DNA of 64,000 nucleotides from Effrenium voratum. Its lineage: Eukaryota; Sar; Dinophyceae; Suessiales; Symbiodiniaceae. The notes below the pieces were generated by a model. The model saw only the letters and a list, made by a program, of their open reading frames with translations, searched no databases and was not told the origin of the DNA. The position numbers were made by a program, and so were the translations under genes. The DNA is taken from NCBI GenBank assembly GCA_963377175.1, contig CAUJNA010001001.1, forward strand, positions 867,721-931,720. The letters run 5' to 3'. Of this stretch, positions 27,481 through 36,720 are shown in pieces; position 1 is the stretch's first letter; every line of letters begins with the position of its first letter.

Positions 27481-30400
27481 GTGTATATATATATATGTAT
27501 ATCTAGGCTTTCTATCCACTTGCTAAGTACGCCATCGCTTCAAGTGGACCTTTGGTCCCGCAGGCATCTTGGAGGGCAGCTTTGGCCAAGACGGCCGCAT
27601 CAAGGTCCGCTTTAAGGAGGCAAGCGATTCGCGCTTCGCGCTTCGCGCTGTGCGGAGCGGAGGGCAACTTTTGTTTGGTCCACTCGGAGTCCCGTGTTTG
27701 GTGGTCTAAGGGGCTTCACCTAAATCAACCAAAAAGCTTTTGTTTGTTGGTTTAGTTTTGGAAGGGGTTTTATTTATATCAACCAAGATTTTGTTTGCCC
27801 AAGTCGAATCAACCAAGCAGCCAAGGGAAATCTACGCTTCCGAGCCTGTTGGGTGCTGTGCGGGCCCGTGGTTCTTTTTTCGAACAGGAACCCACAAGGG
27901 GCACGTTTCTTCTTCTTTTTTTTCAGACCCCCTATTTCAAACCAGCACAAGACGGGTACTTCCCTGCAAGCACAAATGGAACCCCCAAGAAGAGCGGCTG
28001 CCAAAAAGAGCTTCCGCCGGTGATTGCTTTTGGGTCTCTGTTTCAATTTGCCAGATGGTTGTTTCCCCAGTGATGTCCCTTCAAAACAGCTCCTAACAGG
28101 TGGTTCGTGTATTGAAAGGAAATGGGGAAGACTAGACACTGTTTGACAGCAGTCCATGGAGTGTTTAGCAAGCTTGCAGACGTTTGTCTGGGTTCCAGCT
28201 GTGCAAGTTACATGGGCACATGATTCGCGTGTTTGAGTGTTTAATGCGCTGAATGGGGGAAGCACAATACATGTCCTTTACTTTTGGGGATACGTGAATC
28301 CTCCTCGAATTTAATCAGCCCAGAAAAGAACAACACAACTACAAACATGTTGCCATGGGGTAGCAAGACTAGCTCGCTGATGAGCTCTTGGGCAAACTGC
28401 ATGCCTTGTTTCCACTTGGCTGGGTAATTTGCCAACCAGGACACGCACAAGTTGCATACATCTGCTTTAGACTGCTATTTGTTCATCCTGTTGGCTAAAG
28501 GGAATCTATGTTCTTTGTGTCAGGGGATTTAAGTTTAAGCAAGTGGAAGGTTTTGTTGTGCTGCCTTACAATGGCAAAGCAGGTTGAAACACTTTCTGCT
28601 CAATGTTTTGGCCCCCCCCAACCACCTCCGTCCCTTCGTTTCATGGCTGGTCTTTGGTGTGACCGGATCGCCCCGAAATGGCCATTCCATGAAACCTGAA
28701 AAAGGTGATCGACCTTTGCTCAGAGGAAGGGTAATTTAGTTTTGGGCAGACCTCTTTCCATGGGTTGGTGTAACATTTCCTGCACTGGTGAGGGGTGCAA
28801 CTCTCAAGCAGCGCGTTGAATCGTTGGCATTCTAGGCCGGAGCGGAGTCCGGGCGATATGGTGGATCACGGTTGCTTTACGCACAGATTGGCACTGATTG
28901 AGTTGAAGCCAATACCACGAGGTTGTTTATTGAAGGGTGTCAACCAGATTGTTGTTAAATGTTCTTCATGCCAGCAGTTCTTCGCTTTGGTCCCTTTAGT
29001 CCTACCTTGATTTGCTCCACATGCATCAGTTCAGCCGAAGCATGACGCCACTTGCCCAAATCCAGGTTTCTGCTTCAAGACGCGAACACGTCCCTGTGTA
29101 TTTCTGTGTGTAATGCTGGACAAAACAACATATCCTTTAAAAGGACTTGGTATGCCACCGTTTTGCGAACCACGCTCGAACAAGTATTGATGTTGACACC
29201 CTCGGATTTTGGCGAAGGTCCATCTCTTTGTCGCTGTGCTCCTTGATCGATGTTTGCTCATGGGTTTTGGCATATCGTTCAGCATGGTTTGCAAAACATG
29301 AATTTCCAATGGAAAGAGCCGAGTCTATTCAGGCTGATTGTCTAAGAAAGTGTCACGCGCTGGTCTCCAGTTGTTGAAGTTTGGTTATCATAGTCCTGCC
29401 GATGTGCTTTCTGTTTACAGCACTCATTTCTTGACGATGGATCCATACACACATTTGTGACACGGTCACAATATTCAGTGGATGGTCCACCTGGGAGGGA
29501 CGTCTGGGGACTCATTGACTTCCTGATTTTCCCCGTGTATTTGGCAACAGCATGTTATTTCTGTGGCTCACATATTAATATGCGTATTTATGCATTTGTG
29601 CTTGTATTGTTTATATATTTATACATCAACACATGTACATATATGCATGTGATGTTTGTTTGTCTATCTATCGTGTTTGTCCTTCTTCCTATTTGCATAT
29701 GGGGTCCTTCAGAGAGATGCCAGGAGCTCAAGGGCCTGCAGGTTGATGCCAAGGGCAACATCAAAGGCGCGGGGACAAAGCAAAGGTCCTTCATTGGGTC
29801 AGCTTGGCGCCCAAAATCCAGGCAAGGGCCAGTCAGTTTGGTGGGGAAGACTCAGAATTTGGGCGTGTCTTTCTGTAGGATTTGGACAATGGGGGGGTTG
29901 ACTGTTGATTTCTCTCAAAACCACAAAAAGCGGGTACCCTTAATGAAAAGGAGCCCCTTCCTCTTCTGGGTTGCAAGAGGCAACGTGTGGCTGTAGGCTT
30001 GATGGAACAGCCATTACACCAAAGACCAGCCATGTCTTAAGCCCACCACTTGAAAAGCTGACTTCTCCAATAGGCCCGCCAGTGACTCCTGCTGGTTGGA
30101 TGTGGGGCTCCATGCGAAGCGATGCGGCCCTGAATTGAGGCCTTCCATTCTTGCAAAGGGGAATTAGCTTCCTTTTTTGATGCGAACTACCTTCCTAAGT
30201 TGTTGGTGGGCATACATTCCCACCCAACTGATGGTTAATTTTAGGCCAGGATGCTCTACCTGTCAAACCTCAGGCCTGGTCTTGACGACGACAAGTGCAT
30301 GAACAATGCACAAGCTGTACACCTGCAACACCATTTCCACATTGTGAACTGCCCGATTTGTGACATGAATTATTCGGGAATCCACGAGGCCTGTCCAGCA

Positions 30401-30830
30401 TGTACTCCAGGTCCTCAGTTTTGGCGCGCTTCTCTTGCGTCCGCTTTCCTGCCGGTTTTGTTCATCACGTTTTCCTTTGTTGAAGAGCCTGGGCAAATCC
30501 GTTGCAGACCAACCAACAGTTCCTTGAGTATGTAGCCCATTTCCTTGGGTATGGTAATGGTTTCCACTACCCCCCAAACCTGTATCCCGAGCGGAAAGCG
30601 AGGTGTACACTCCTTACATAGTGGATATCGTGGTTGTATTCAACCCCTGGGCGGTACACACTGGCTTTAAGCAATTAGCCCTCGGTTCAAAGAACATGGC
30701 GCTAGTGAAGTGTTTGGAAAACGCGCGCACATGTGTGTGTGTGTGTGTGTGTGTCTTCGTAGGCGAAGAGCGGATCTCGCTGTTCTTCAAGAAGTTCGAC
30801 TTTGAAAAGACGAACACCATCGTCCAGTAG
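1476..30830 (+). CDS. EEFSEC: Selenocysteine-specific elongation factor, 3' half of the gene (split over at least 16 exons)
   Basis: EEFSEC/SelB is a GTPase that delivers selenocysteinyl-tRNA to the ribosome at recoded UGA codons. The GTPase half lies left of the window. Exons here: 1476-1518, 2715-2753, 2961-3018, 11418-11519, 12470-12547, 17232-17307, 19877-19951, 20829-20884, 21619-21659, 22483-22553, 23063-23131, 23961-23996, (gap), 25715-25742, 27564-27616, 29724-29766, 30763-30830. Joined, they follow the eukaryotic family in order: DAAVCVVDKISYFK, KSKFH, GHHEVMATAHFF, LLEKPVLCP, SLVIGSKLDFDIH, CRMAFFG, VKMKQKVGVMDR, GILEGSFGQDGRIKVRF and the end ISLFFKKFDFEK. Phases agree at every junction except the one beside the missing exon. 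Between the GHHEV and LLEKPV motifs there are over 100 residues, about twice the human spacing. About 0.94 kb of exon is spread over 29 kb. Family assignment is firm; individual splice points are inferred. Confidence 0.93.
1611..1853. repeat. Dispersed/tandem repeat GGGAACGCCTAGGACATC
   Basis: The unit GGGAACGCCTAGGACATCAA (with AGGGACCAGTGGGAATCCAG) occurs at about 1611, 1778 and 1804. Confidence 0.7.
2715..2753 (+). CDS. EEFSEC: EEFSEC exon b (KSKFHVTLG)
   Basis: Reads TATTKSKFHVTLG after the completed first codon, matching KAKFHITVG of the family with equal length from the previous exon. The acceptor is GCGAG|GTACTG. The end is ambiguous: either 2753, where a 7-base repeat GCCATCA begins, or 2743 with a GT donor after KFH. 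Confidence 0.8.
2961..3018 (+). CDS. EEFSEC: EEFSEC exon c (HHEVMATAHFFCP)
   Basis: Reads HHEVMATAHFFCPFPSSS, matching GHETVMGRLMFFSP. Starting at 2961 gives the best family alignment, but the bases before it are CG, not AG. A start at 2948 after CCCAG is the canonical alternative and inserts one residue. The 3' end at 3018 (TCCAG|GCAGG) is the GC donor with the phase needed by exon d. Confidence 0.8.
5944..6055. mobile_element. Family C element, copy 1
   Basis: Starts ATGGTTGTTGTTGGGAAACA and ends CCCCTTCCAACGTCAACCA; the ends are imperfect inverted repeats (TGGTTG..TTGG). 112 bp, in an EEFSEC intron. Confidence 0.75.
6490..6720. mobile_element. Family D element split by a family A insertion
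   Basis: Left part TTGGTGGCTCCCAGCCATCC, right part AGCAGGGGATCTGAGGACAG, separated by the 112-bp family A copy at 6548-6659. Confidence 0.8.
6548..6659. mobile_element. Family A inverted-repeat element, copy 1 (nested in family D)
   Basis: Ends GGCCGTGGGTCAAAA and TTTTGACCCATGGGC are imperfect inverted repeats. Directly flanked by ATTT on both sides (6544-6547 and 6660-6663), a likely 4-bp target duplication inside a family D copy. 112 bp, no coding capacity. Confidence 0.8.
8910..9000. repeat. G/C-tract fold-back repeat, second copy
   Basis: GGGGGGGGGGCAGCCCAAAT and AAGCCTTTATTAAGC face ATTTGGACTCCCTCCCCCC. Same design as 36721-36820. Confidence 0.65.
11418..11519 (+). CDS. EEFSEC: EEFSEC candidate exon d
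   Basis: Third codon positions are strongly G/C in one frame (SNTAVEYENTDGDVVKLSP and on to TWRGA), unlike the surrounding intron. The acceptor GAAG|GTCC and donor GGTGC|GCCC give phases that fit exons c and e. The sequence falls in the segment between the GHHEV and LLEKPV motifs, where the family is variable, so membership rests on position, phase and codon use. Shorter ends at GC sites near 11466 and 11490 are possible. Confidence 0.65.
12470..12547 (+). CDS. EEFSEC: EEFSEC candidate exon e
   Basis: One frame, LLFELNGITKAEVTELRPGM, has about 85% G/C at third positions. The acceptor is CGAG|GCTT. The inferred donor is CATGT|GTTTAC, the only GT donor used in the reconstruction; it joins exon f in frame to give VEHVFDRASG and shares GTT with the exon f start. 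A repeat of family D begins about 6 bases into the intron. Confidence 0.65.
12554..12678. mobile_element. Family D element at the start of an EEFSEC intron
   Basis: Starts GTGGTGGCTCCCAGCCATCC, contains AAAGTTAAGCTTTTAGCAG and ends ACAGCCCA. It begins about 6 bp after the inferred donor of exon e. Confidence 0.75.
13233..13340. mobile_element. Family J element, copy 1
   Basis: Ends TCAAAACCCGGGTAGAT and TAATACCGGGCTTTGA are inverted repeats; internal TTGCGGCCGCCTTCTTAATT. Partial relative at 3373-3436. Confidence 0.75.
13415..13552. mobile_element. Family A inverted-repeat element, copy 2
   Basis: GTGGGTCAAAA at the left and TTTTGACCCATGGCCAT at the right, with the shared core CACCACCCATTTTAGT and GGGATGTTCACTGGGGGTA. 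The left part has diverged. Confidence 0.7.
14588..14970. repeat. 80-bp tandem array
   Basis: GG(C)ACACGC recurs at 14592, 14672, 14801, 14881 and 14961, spacing 80 bp with one longer step. The unit includes CTAGAACAGCTTGCGTTGT and GGGGCTTTGGG. Confidence 0.85.
15190..15550. repeat. (CTA/CTG)n microsatellite followed by (AT)n
   Basis: About 340 bases of CTA, CTG and CCA/CTC triplets, then ATATAT at 15531-15550. Open frames of poly-Ser or poly-Val over it are artefacts. Confidence 0.95.
15576..16745. repeat. 388-bp tandem array with internal sub-repeats
   Basis: GCGTCCGTAGTGG occurs at 15910, 16298 and 16686, exactly 388 bp apart. Within each unit GATGTGCCATGGGGATTGCC recurs several times, so the array is a higher-order repeat. 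Confidence 0.9.
17232..17307 (+). CDS. EEFSEC: EEFSEC candidate exon f
   Basis: Frame FDRASGQLLMQDSLPLGSS is rich in G/C third positions. It may correspond to the FNFSQEYLFQEQYL stretch of the family. The acceptor is TCCAG|GTTCG. The donor is ATGGCG|GACTT, a GA donor sharing GAC with the next exon start. Coding-like sequence continues upstream to about 17205 and downstream to about 17345, so the ends are moderately certain. Confidence 0.65.
19202..19312. mobile_element. Family C element, copy 2
   Basis: Starts CATGCTTGTCGTTGGGAAAC and ends GCCCTTCCAACGTCAACCAA. It shares CCCCACTTAACTGCTAAC inside with copy 1. Confidence 0.75.
19711..19852. mobile_element. Family A inverted-repeat element, copy 3
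   Basis: Left end ATGGCTGTGGGTCAAAACCA, core TGCACCACCCATTTTAG, right end GCCCATGGCCAC. Lies 25 bp before EEFSEC exon g. Confidence 0.75.
19877..19951 (+). CDS. EEFSEC: EEFSEC exon g
   Basis: Reads DRDRIMYLLSWLAQKSG and then VPGLKDAE. The acceptor is AAAAG|GACC and the donor GCCGAG|GAGACC, a GA donor whose first bases GAG equal those of the next exon. A family A inverted-repeat element ends about 25 bases upstream. Confidence 0.8.
20829..20884 (+). CDS. EEFSEC: EEFSEC exon h (LLEKPVLCP)
   Basis: Reads EPLFYALLLLEKPVLCPM, matching WALVEFEKPVTCP of the human factor. The acceptor is TCCTAG|GAGCC. The donor is ATGGG|GCAGG, a GC donor, phase 2, which joins exon i in frame. Confidence 0.92.
21619..21659 (+). 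CDS. EEFSEC: EEFSEC exon i (SLVIGSKLDFDIH)
   Basis: Reads SLVIGSKLDFDIH, matching LVIGSRLDADIH. The acceptor is CTGAG|GAGTTT and the donor CACA|GCTCGG, a GC donor. The joined residue count from LEKP to DIH equals the human one. Confidence 0.93.
22483..22553 (+). CDS. EEFSEC: EEFSEC exon j (CRMAFFG)
   Basis: Reads PNCRMAFFGRVLSPANPK and then ERKHA, matching the CRLAFHG segment. The acceptor is GGCAG|GTCCC. The donor is CATGCT|GAAGG, a GA donor, phase 0. Confidence 0.92.
23063..23131 (+). CDS. EEFSEC: EEFSEC exon k
   Basis: Reads DLKQIRLVKMKQKVGVMDR and then VDKQ, matching the basic stretch LKVYKLKHKHGLVER. The acceptor is GGCAG|GACTT. The donor is AAGCAG|GACTC, a GA donor; both ends of the intron share GCAGGA. 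Confidence 0.9.
23961..23996 (+). CDS. EEFSEC: EEFSEC exon l (KDMFK)
   Basis: Reads EPTLIICKDMFK, aligned with the family's VIGRSLFKKET. The acceptor is GTGCAG|GAGCC and the donor TTCAAG|GCAGT (GC). The residues after FK, usually KETxxxLFxGLxV, are not on the next exon found. Confidence 0.82.
24079..24193. mobile_element. Family C element, copy 3
   Basis: Starts CATGGTTGTTGTTGGGAAAC and ends CCCCTTCCAACGTCAACCA. Centre AGTGGTTGAAATCCAACCAC is itself an inverted repeat. Confidence 0.8.
24870..25062. repeat. Three-copy tandem repeat of about 64 bp
   Basis: CCATAAGT(G/C)CCATGAATCC and CTTGGGGTGATTTA recur three times with decreasing similarity. Confidence 0.8.
25715..25742 (+). CDS. EEFSEC: EEFSEC exon m (ITHESSGLEG)
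   Basis: Reads ITHESSGLE plus one base, joining the next exon as SSGLEGILEGSFGQ, which aligns without gap to STGELGIIDSAFGQ. The donor is GGAAG|GCGAG (GC). The acceptor CGCAG|ATCACC is unusual here because the exon starts with A. The frame is open and GC-rich upstream to about 25640, so the true start may be further left. Confidence 0.75.
26817..26882. repeat. 13-bp minisatellite GGTGGCTTGGGTT, five copies
   Basis: Five near-perfect copies. Single diverged copies occur near 8518, 20160 and 20255. Confidence 0.9.
27435..27505. repeat. (TA/TG)n microsatellite
   Basis: ATATATATGTATATATATAT-type tract. Similar tracts occur at 18978-19034, 19139-19172, 23206-23221 and 45709-45722. Confidence 0.9.
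27564..27616 (+). CDS. EEFSEC: EEFSEC exon n (GSFGQDGRIKVRF)
   Basis: Reads ILEGSFGQDGRIKVRFK, the most diagnostic C-terminal motif of eukaryotic EEFSEC (human SAFGQSGKFK). The acceptor is CCGCAG|GCATC. The donor is TTTAAG|GAGGC, a GA donor sharing GAG with the next exon. Confidence 0.94.
29724..29766 (+). CDS. EEFSEC: EEFSEC exon o
   Basis: Reads ELKGLQVDAKGNIK. The acceptor is GCCAG|GAGCT and the donor TCAAAG|GCGCG (GC), phase 1. It joins exon p as GNIKGEERISLFF. This linker region varies between species, so identity rests on phase and position. Confidence 0.85.
30763..30830 (+). CDS. EEFSEC: EEFSEC last exon p with stop codon
   Basis: Reads EERISLFFKKFDFEKTNTIV, Q and TAG at 30828-30830, matching the family C-terminus VVLSLTFKRYVFDTHKRM. 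The acceptor is TCGTAG|GCGAAG and sits directly behind a (TG)n tract, which could influence splicing. Confidence 0.93.
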
Positions 30831-32323
30831 GAGCATGTGGGTCTGTCTTGTTTATTCTTTTTTAGTAGACGCCCCCCAAAACAAGTTGGTTTCCTTTGAG
30901 TTCCGCTTAGAACCACCAGCCTCAAAAAGATACCCCCCCCCAATGTGATCAACTGACAATCCTGTTTATCTTCCTTGAGCCATCCAACAAGGGCATCCCA
31001 TTGTTTGGACCAGGCAACTCCATGTGTCTTGTTGACTGGGATGTCCAAATCTATTTTGTATTGAAGGGTAGGATGCAGTATGAAGCAGAACCTGAAATCT
31101 GTTATTCTGTTTACCGCAGTCGGCCATGTGAGCTGATAATAATAGTTGTCGGCTTTTCGTCTGGACATGGGCGGCCCCAGTTCTCGAAGCAAAACGGAAA
31201 GCCCACTCGGGACTGAGGTTCGGTGAACCCCTGTTATAGTAGCCTGCTTGCCGCATTGAACAGGCACCGTTTTGTTCTTTAGTCTGCTATTCAACACTTT
31301 GAGAGCGACTGGACTTTGGCGGAACCCTTTCTCCCAAGTGGCCTTTGGGCACCCAGGATTGCTCCAGCCCTTGAAGAAGGGGGTGTCCCGGACCAGAAAA
31401 GTTAATGCAAGTTGGAGCACGCACCTGCCGTGACGTGGGCAGGATTTGCCGGGCCTACAGTGGATGAACGATGTCCTGCACCATGTTGACATGGGACACC
31501 TTTGGTTGGTATTTTCAGGGGAATCATCAGAAGCCAGGGGTTCTTAGGTGGTGCGAAGCGGATTTCGCCCATCCACAGTATGGGTATTGGTAAAAGAGAG
31601 AGAGAGAGAGAGAACAAAAAATAAAATAAAAAAGAAAGAGAGAGTCCCCTCATAACTTTGAAATGCGAGTTCACTGAGTCCGAGTCTCTTCCTCTTCCTC
31701 CATTTCCCGTTTGTGGACCTCCAAAAGTGGCAATCCTTTGAGTGGAGCCCACCAGTAAACTGATCAACTTCTGATGGGGTTTGCCAGTGACCCCTGTTAA
31801 AACCAAAGTCATGATCAGACGAGTTGTATAACTAACAGCCGCTCATATTACTCGGTGAATTTTACCGACCCACTCTTTTGAGCTGTGCGTTAGGGTCACT
31901 GCGTGTAGTGTAGCACAACCCTTAGAATCGCTGGTCATTTTGCCCATTTGAAACATGTTTTTTGCCCCCAAAATAAGGGGAAACCACCATTTACAAGGCA
32001 ATGTTCAGGTGTATAATGTAAGGATCCCTGTATATTTTGGTTGTGCCCATGTGCATTGTTTCTCAAGGGGATGAACCTCGAAAACAAACAACAGCGGTGG
32101 ATTCCCTGAACGAAGCTGCGCTCAGGGCATTCAGGTCGGGGCAGGAAGAATGGAAGCCATTATAAAAGACCCTAGAAGAATATGGGGGGTGGTATAAAGG
32201 GACACTGGCTTTGGTTTTGTTCCTGCGGGATGAACCTACCACACATGCGACTTGGACAAGCATGAGGGCGGTTTGATGTCTTTCATGGAGTTCAATGACT
32301 GCTGGTTTTGTTCAGGACCTCCA

Positions 32324-32458
32324 CTTAAAGGGACAGGGAACTTAGCGATTGGTAAGCCTGGTTATAACCCACTTAGAAGACTTACAACCATGGATTTTGT
32401 GGGTGATAACTGAAAACCATGGTTAGCACCCACTTACTAAGTACCCTGCCCCTTTAAG
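32324..32458. mobile_element. Family G inverted-repeat element, intergenic
   Basis: Ends CTTAAAGGGACAGGGAACTT and AAGTACCCTGCCCCTTTAAG are inverted repeats of about 20 bp. Internal AAGCCTGGTTATAACCCACT recurs at 27329 and 38725. Confidence 0.8.
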
Positions 32459-33020
32459 CAACTTTTTGAGCCATGTCGCTCTTCCGATAAGAGTGAGGGG
32501 CATCCTGGTGTCGGTGAGCAGTGGCTACAGCAGTGTGGTGACATTGACAGTTGCAGGTGGTTCAGATTGGTCTGTTTTTTTGTCTTACGAGCTCACCCGG
32601 GGGGTAACACGAGCTTACCCATGAAGGTCCCTTGCTATGGATCCCCTTCTCTTCGGTGTGTGAGTCATAGTAGTTTAGATTGGTGCTTGTGAGACACGAG
32701 AGTGGCACATATAGATGCCATTGCTTTTCTTGCGCTGTTCTTACGTTCTGGCTGAAAACTGCTACCATCTCACAAGGATGCAAAGTGAGCATCTGGCATT
32801 GCCAGCAAGAATGTCATTTTGCAGAGAAGACTGGGGAGAATTGCAACACATACCGCAACGGCATAACATTTGATCGGTAACATCCTCAAACATGTTTGGC
32901 AGATAATCGTGTAAACAGCGTCCACCAAAGGATTCCCCACAGCCCCTTTCCCCCCCCCTTCCCAAAAACCTCTAGACAAACAAACCCTCGTTTTGCCTTT
33001 TGGGGGTTTCACCGGGCCGA

Positions 33021-33152
33021 ATGTTGTCTGGAGTACCCCGAACGACGCTCCAGGAAGGACTCGTGAGGGAGATCCTTGCAGATGCACTCACGCACCGTCA
33101 TTTGATCAAGCGAGCCTCGAGTACAAAGATATTCGGACTTCAACTGAATTGA
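33021..33152 (+). other. Coding-like fragment, unassigned
   Basis: Open frame reading MLSGVPRTTLQEGLVREILA and then DALTHRHLIKRA, amphipathic and protein-like, ending in TGA at 33150. I do not recognise the family. It could be an exon of an unknown gene or a degenerate copy; no partner exon was found. Confidence 0.3.
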
Positions 33153-35332
33153 TGCTTCCTAAAATTTGGAACCGCGCATTCACAAACATACTTCAATTGA
33201 ATTGATGCTTCCTAAATTGGGCACCACAAATTCAATAATTCGTTTTGCAAGCGCCATGCCTGGAGCATTCCCCGTTGGCACGGTTGATTTCTTTTCGCCT
33301 CATGAACTCCCCACGTACCAGTAGGTCGAAGGCAAAGATTGCACGCCACATCTTTGCAACTGGGTGTGGCTCAAATGCTTTTAGAGCTGGGGTTGCGCAG
33401 GTGTTAGTCTTTCCATGTTCCATGCCGTTTGGGTCTTTGTGTGTTTGTGTTTTTGAAGGGACCCCCAAAAAACATGGCAGTTGTTTCTTTAAAACCACAA
33501 TAAAAAGGTACCCTCAAGAAAAGTCACACCCATTGGCAGGATTTCATTTTTGAGCCACAGCCAAGTCGTGGATCGATCTAAGACGTTGCGAGTCAACGGA
33601 CCAAGAGCCGTTTGGTGCGAACAGGCACAAAGCGTCCATTGACAAAAGGGACGTGCAGAACTAAGGAGGGCATGCTGCTTGTGTGTGTGTGTTTAGGGTA
33701 CCGGGGGTGGTTGAAGGGAAGCCAACGGAAGCCACCGTTTGAGGGGTTTCGGTCTGAGCGGGTGTTTGATCAGGGTTGTATGGCAACTACACCAATGGCT
33801 TTTCTAGCAAACGAGTCATGGCCATTCCCATCAACCTCAAAACAGATCCCAGAACGCAGCGGGGACTCACAGGCCATGTCTTGCTCATATTTGCTGATAT
33901 TACCTGCCTGGCTGAGTCTGTGTCATAGTTCAGACATGTCGGATGTATTTCGTTGAAGAGGGCGATTTATTCTGCAACCAAATCAACGGTCGGGCAGTCG
34001 TCTTCAAAAAGGAGTGGCATCGCGCACCATCCTGACTTTGATAGACAGTCCATTGATGGCAATTTACAGCTTGGTTACACACGCTGGAAGATTCAGCAGG
34101 CCAAAACCAATAGGACACCATTGCTTGATGTGTTTGTTAAGAAAAAGAAAACACACACACACACACACATATGGGAACACGTGTAGAATCCCAATATCAC
34201 GGATGCTCAGAGGCTTGGCTTGGGAGTTTTATCTCGTTTTGTCCTTCAGGTGGTCGTGGCGGTTTGCCTTCACGGGTGTTTCGACGGGGGAACCTCCAAG
34301 TAGTTTGTCTCCAATCGAACTTTCTGTTGAAACACCGTCCAACGGCACGGCACCTAGTTAAGGACACCAGATGAACCACCAGTGCCACCCAAGTAGTAAT
34401 TTGTATGGGGCCGTCCAATGAGTCAGCCGTTCAATGGGTTCTAACAAATGGCTTCCAGTTTTTGATAGAGCCCCGTCGAAAAACACGACCCCATAAACCC
34501 TGGCATTGTGTTTTAGAAGGTTTGCAATGCAACCATTTGGTTAAGACTATTATTATTTTCTTAAAAAAAAAAACAAAAAAAAAACTGATGGTTTTAAAGG
34601 GAATCTATTACTACTGGACATGTTTTTTAGAATATTTTTTCCTGGGGGCTTAGGCAAATGGACGAATGCCACCCGCGGCCAAGTTGGGCCGATGTTACGA
34701 GAACCCAAGCCTTGATCCCGGCAGGCTCAGCTCCGAAAGCAGGCGAGGGCATGGGCGCGTGAAGGTAGAGACGAGGCTCAGAGACGAGGCACTTTCTCGT
34801 TGCTCCGGTCTTGCTTGGAAAACCCTGCCAGTATCACTCCCTTAATCCTCTTGATTTTGGGGGGAGGGGGTCAATTGTTTTTTGTTTTTGTTTTTTTACA
34901 TTTTCAGGTCCCCCCCCCCTTAAGGGGGTGGTGATGCTAGTTCCTTGGGATTAATTTGTCCCAGACCATTTGGGGGTCAGAGTAGTGCAAGCCTGCAAGC
35001 CCTGAAGGTACTTTCCTGGGTATTGTTTCGTAGGCTTATGTGTTGCAAAGTCGCCTCGAAATGTTGCTGGGATGGGAAGGCGGGAGCTTAGAAGGACTGT
35101 TTGCAGTTTGTTAGAGTTCCCATGCAACTCCTTTCGCACTCTCTGGAATGGTTGGAGAACAACTTGCTTTTGGGGTACCCAACATCTATATACTCTCTTA
35201 ATAAAACAGGAGTATATATGGGCACATTATAACGAAGTCACTAGGGTTTGCGATGTCACGCCTGGCTCATGACTGTTTCTTTCAGAGGGGATGCCGTATA
35301 TTCGGTTGGTGAATCAATTGCAATAGCCAGAT

Positions 35333-35523
35333 ATGGCTGTGGGTCCAAACCAATGGTACCATTTTGGGGTAGGTGCACCACTCATTTTAGTGTTTTTTAG
35401 TGGGGATTGGGATGTTCACTGGGGGTACAATTTTGATTTTGACCCATGGCCATATGTATTTAGTCCATTTTTCCATTTACCAGGGTTCCATTTTGGGTAC
35501 CTATTTTTGACCCACAGCCATAT
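35333..35523. mobile_element. Family A composite element with two right ends
   Basis: Left end ATGGCTGTGGGTCCAAACCA, a first right end TTTTGACCCATGGCCATATG at about 35436-35455 and a second, TTTTTGACCCACAGCCATAT, at about 35502-35521. Intergenic. Confidence 0.75.
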
Positions 35524-35601
35524 AGGTGTGTCTTTTCTTGGGACCCCCAACCAAATTGAGTGTTTTCCCATCTTCACGTTCCGCGCCTGGATCTCGCCCA
35601 G

Positions 35602-35700
35602 GCGCAAGACGCGCAGCAGGAGCAGTTGCGAGCGCAACGTGCCCTCGATGCGGAGCCGTGGACTGAGTGGCTCACTGCTTTGGCTATGGGGCAAATCTAG
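35602..35700 (+). other. Coding-like fragment with stop codon, unassigned
   Basis: Behind a CCCAG|GCGC acceptor-like site the frame reads AQDAQQEQLRAQRALDAEPW and then TEWLTALAMGQI, stop at 35698. Third positions are G/C-rich and a coiled-coil-like helix is suggested. It could be the last exon of a small gene between EEFSEC and EHHADH; no upstream exon was identified. Confidence 0.35.
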
Positions 35701-36720
35701 GAGACGGGTTGGATGCCACTTTCCAAGTGCGTCAGGCTCGCGCATAGACCATGGAGTTTCGGGTGCCGAAAGAAAAGAAGAGCAATCTTTGGGTGGTTTC
35801 GGGTGCCAACAAAGAGCTGGGAGTGTCTCTTTTTCGAGGCCCCACTTTGTTTGATGTGTTGAAAGGCCTCGGCCTAACGGACACCACCGATTTCTATTGG
35901 GAGACAAGCAGCCAACAACCAACTCATGCGGTCCATTGGGTTTTCTACTTGGGTTTGTTCCATTTGCTGAATATTTTTTGCTACCCTCCTGGTTTTTCTA
36001 GGGAATCTATCGCCACTGCGAATACTGTTGACCCCACCCCAGTTTATGAATATGCGGGTGTTTCCGGTTTTAGTGGGGAATCAGACAACTTTTGGAGAGG
36101 CCAAAAACCACCCCCATATCAATGAACTGGTTGAAACAAATATGGGGTCAACATTATGTTTGTTCTTTGTTCCGGAGAAAAAGGCGAATTGGAAGACCTT
36201 TTTTTAAAACTGGTTTATTTATATGGGGTCAACAGTATATTGGGTCAACAGTATATTTGGTTCTGTCGGAGGAAAAGGCACCTTCCTGGAAGGTCAGAAG
36301 CTGACGTTCTCTGAGGCGAGAAGCGCTCGCAGAGGCGCAGCTGAGGTGATGGCCTCAACTCGGCTCGCTCCGTTTGGTGGGATTTTGGGGCGATGTTAAG
36401 CGACCGTCTCTGGTGGAGTTGCACCATTTGAGCGGTCTCAACACTCATTGATCCCGTTGCTCTAACAGTTTGTACTTGGGCCCTTCTTGGTTTGCATCAT
36501 GTTTGTATGTAATTCATCCACTGCAAGTGAGCGGGAGGACGAACAAGAAACGGGATGAACCTACCCGAAGGAGACATGGAGATGCGCTCATTCCCAAGGC
36601 CTATATGGGCGTGGTTTCAGGGTCAGATGGACATGATTCATAGACTTGCTGATAATTTGAAGTGTGCGCAAGGACTGTCTGAACTGCTATCGCATGATTT
36701 GCATGCAGCATGATTGCCGG

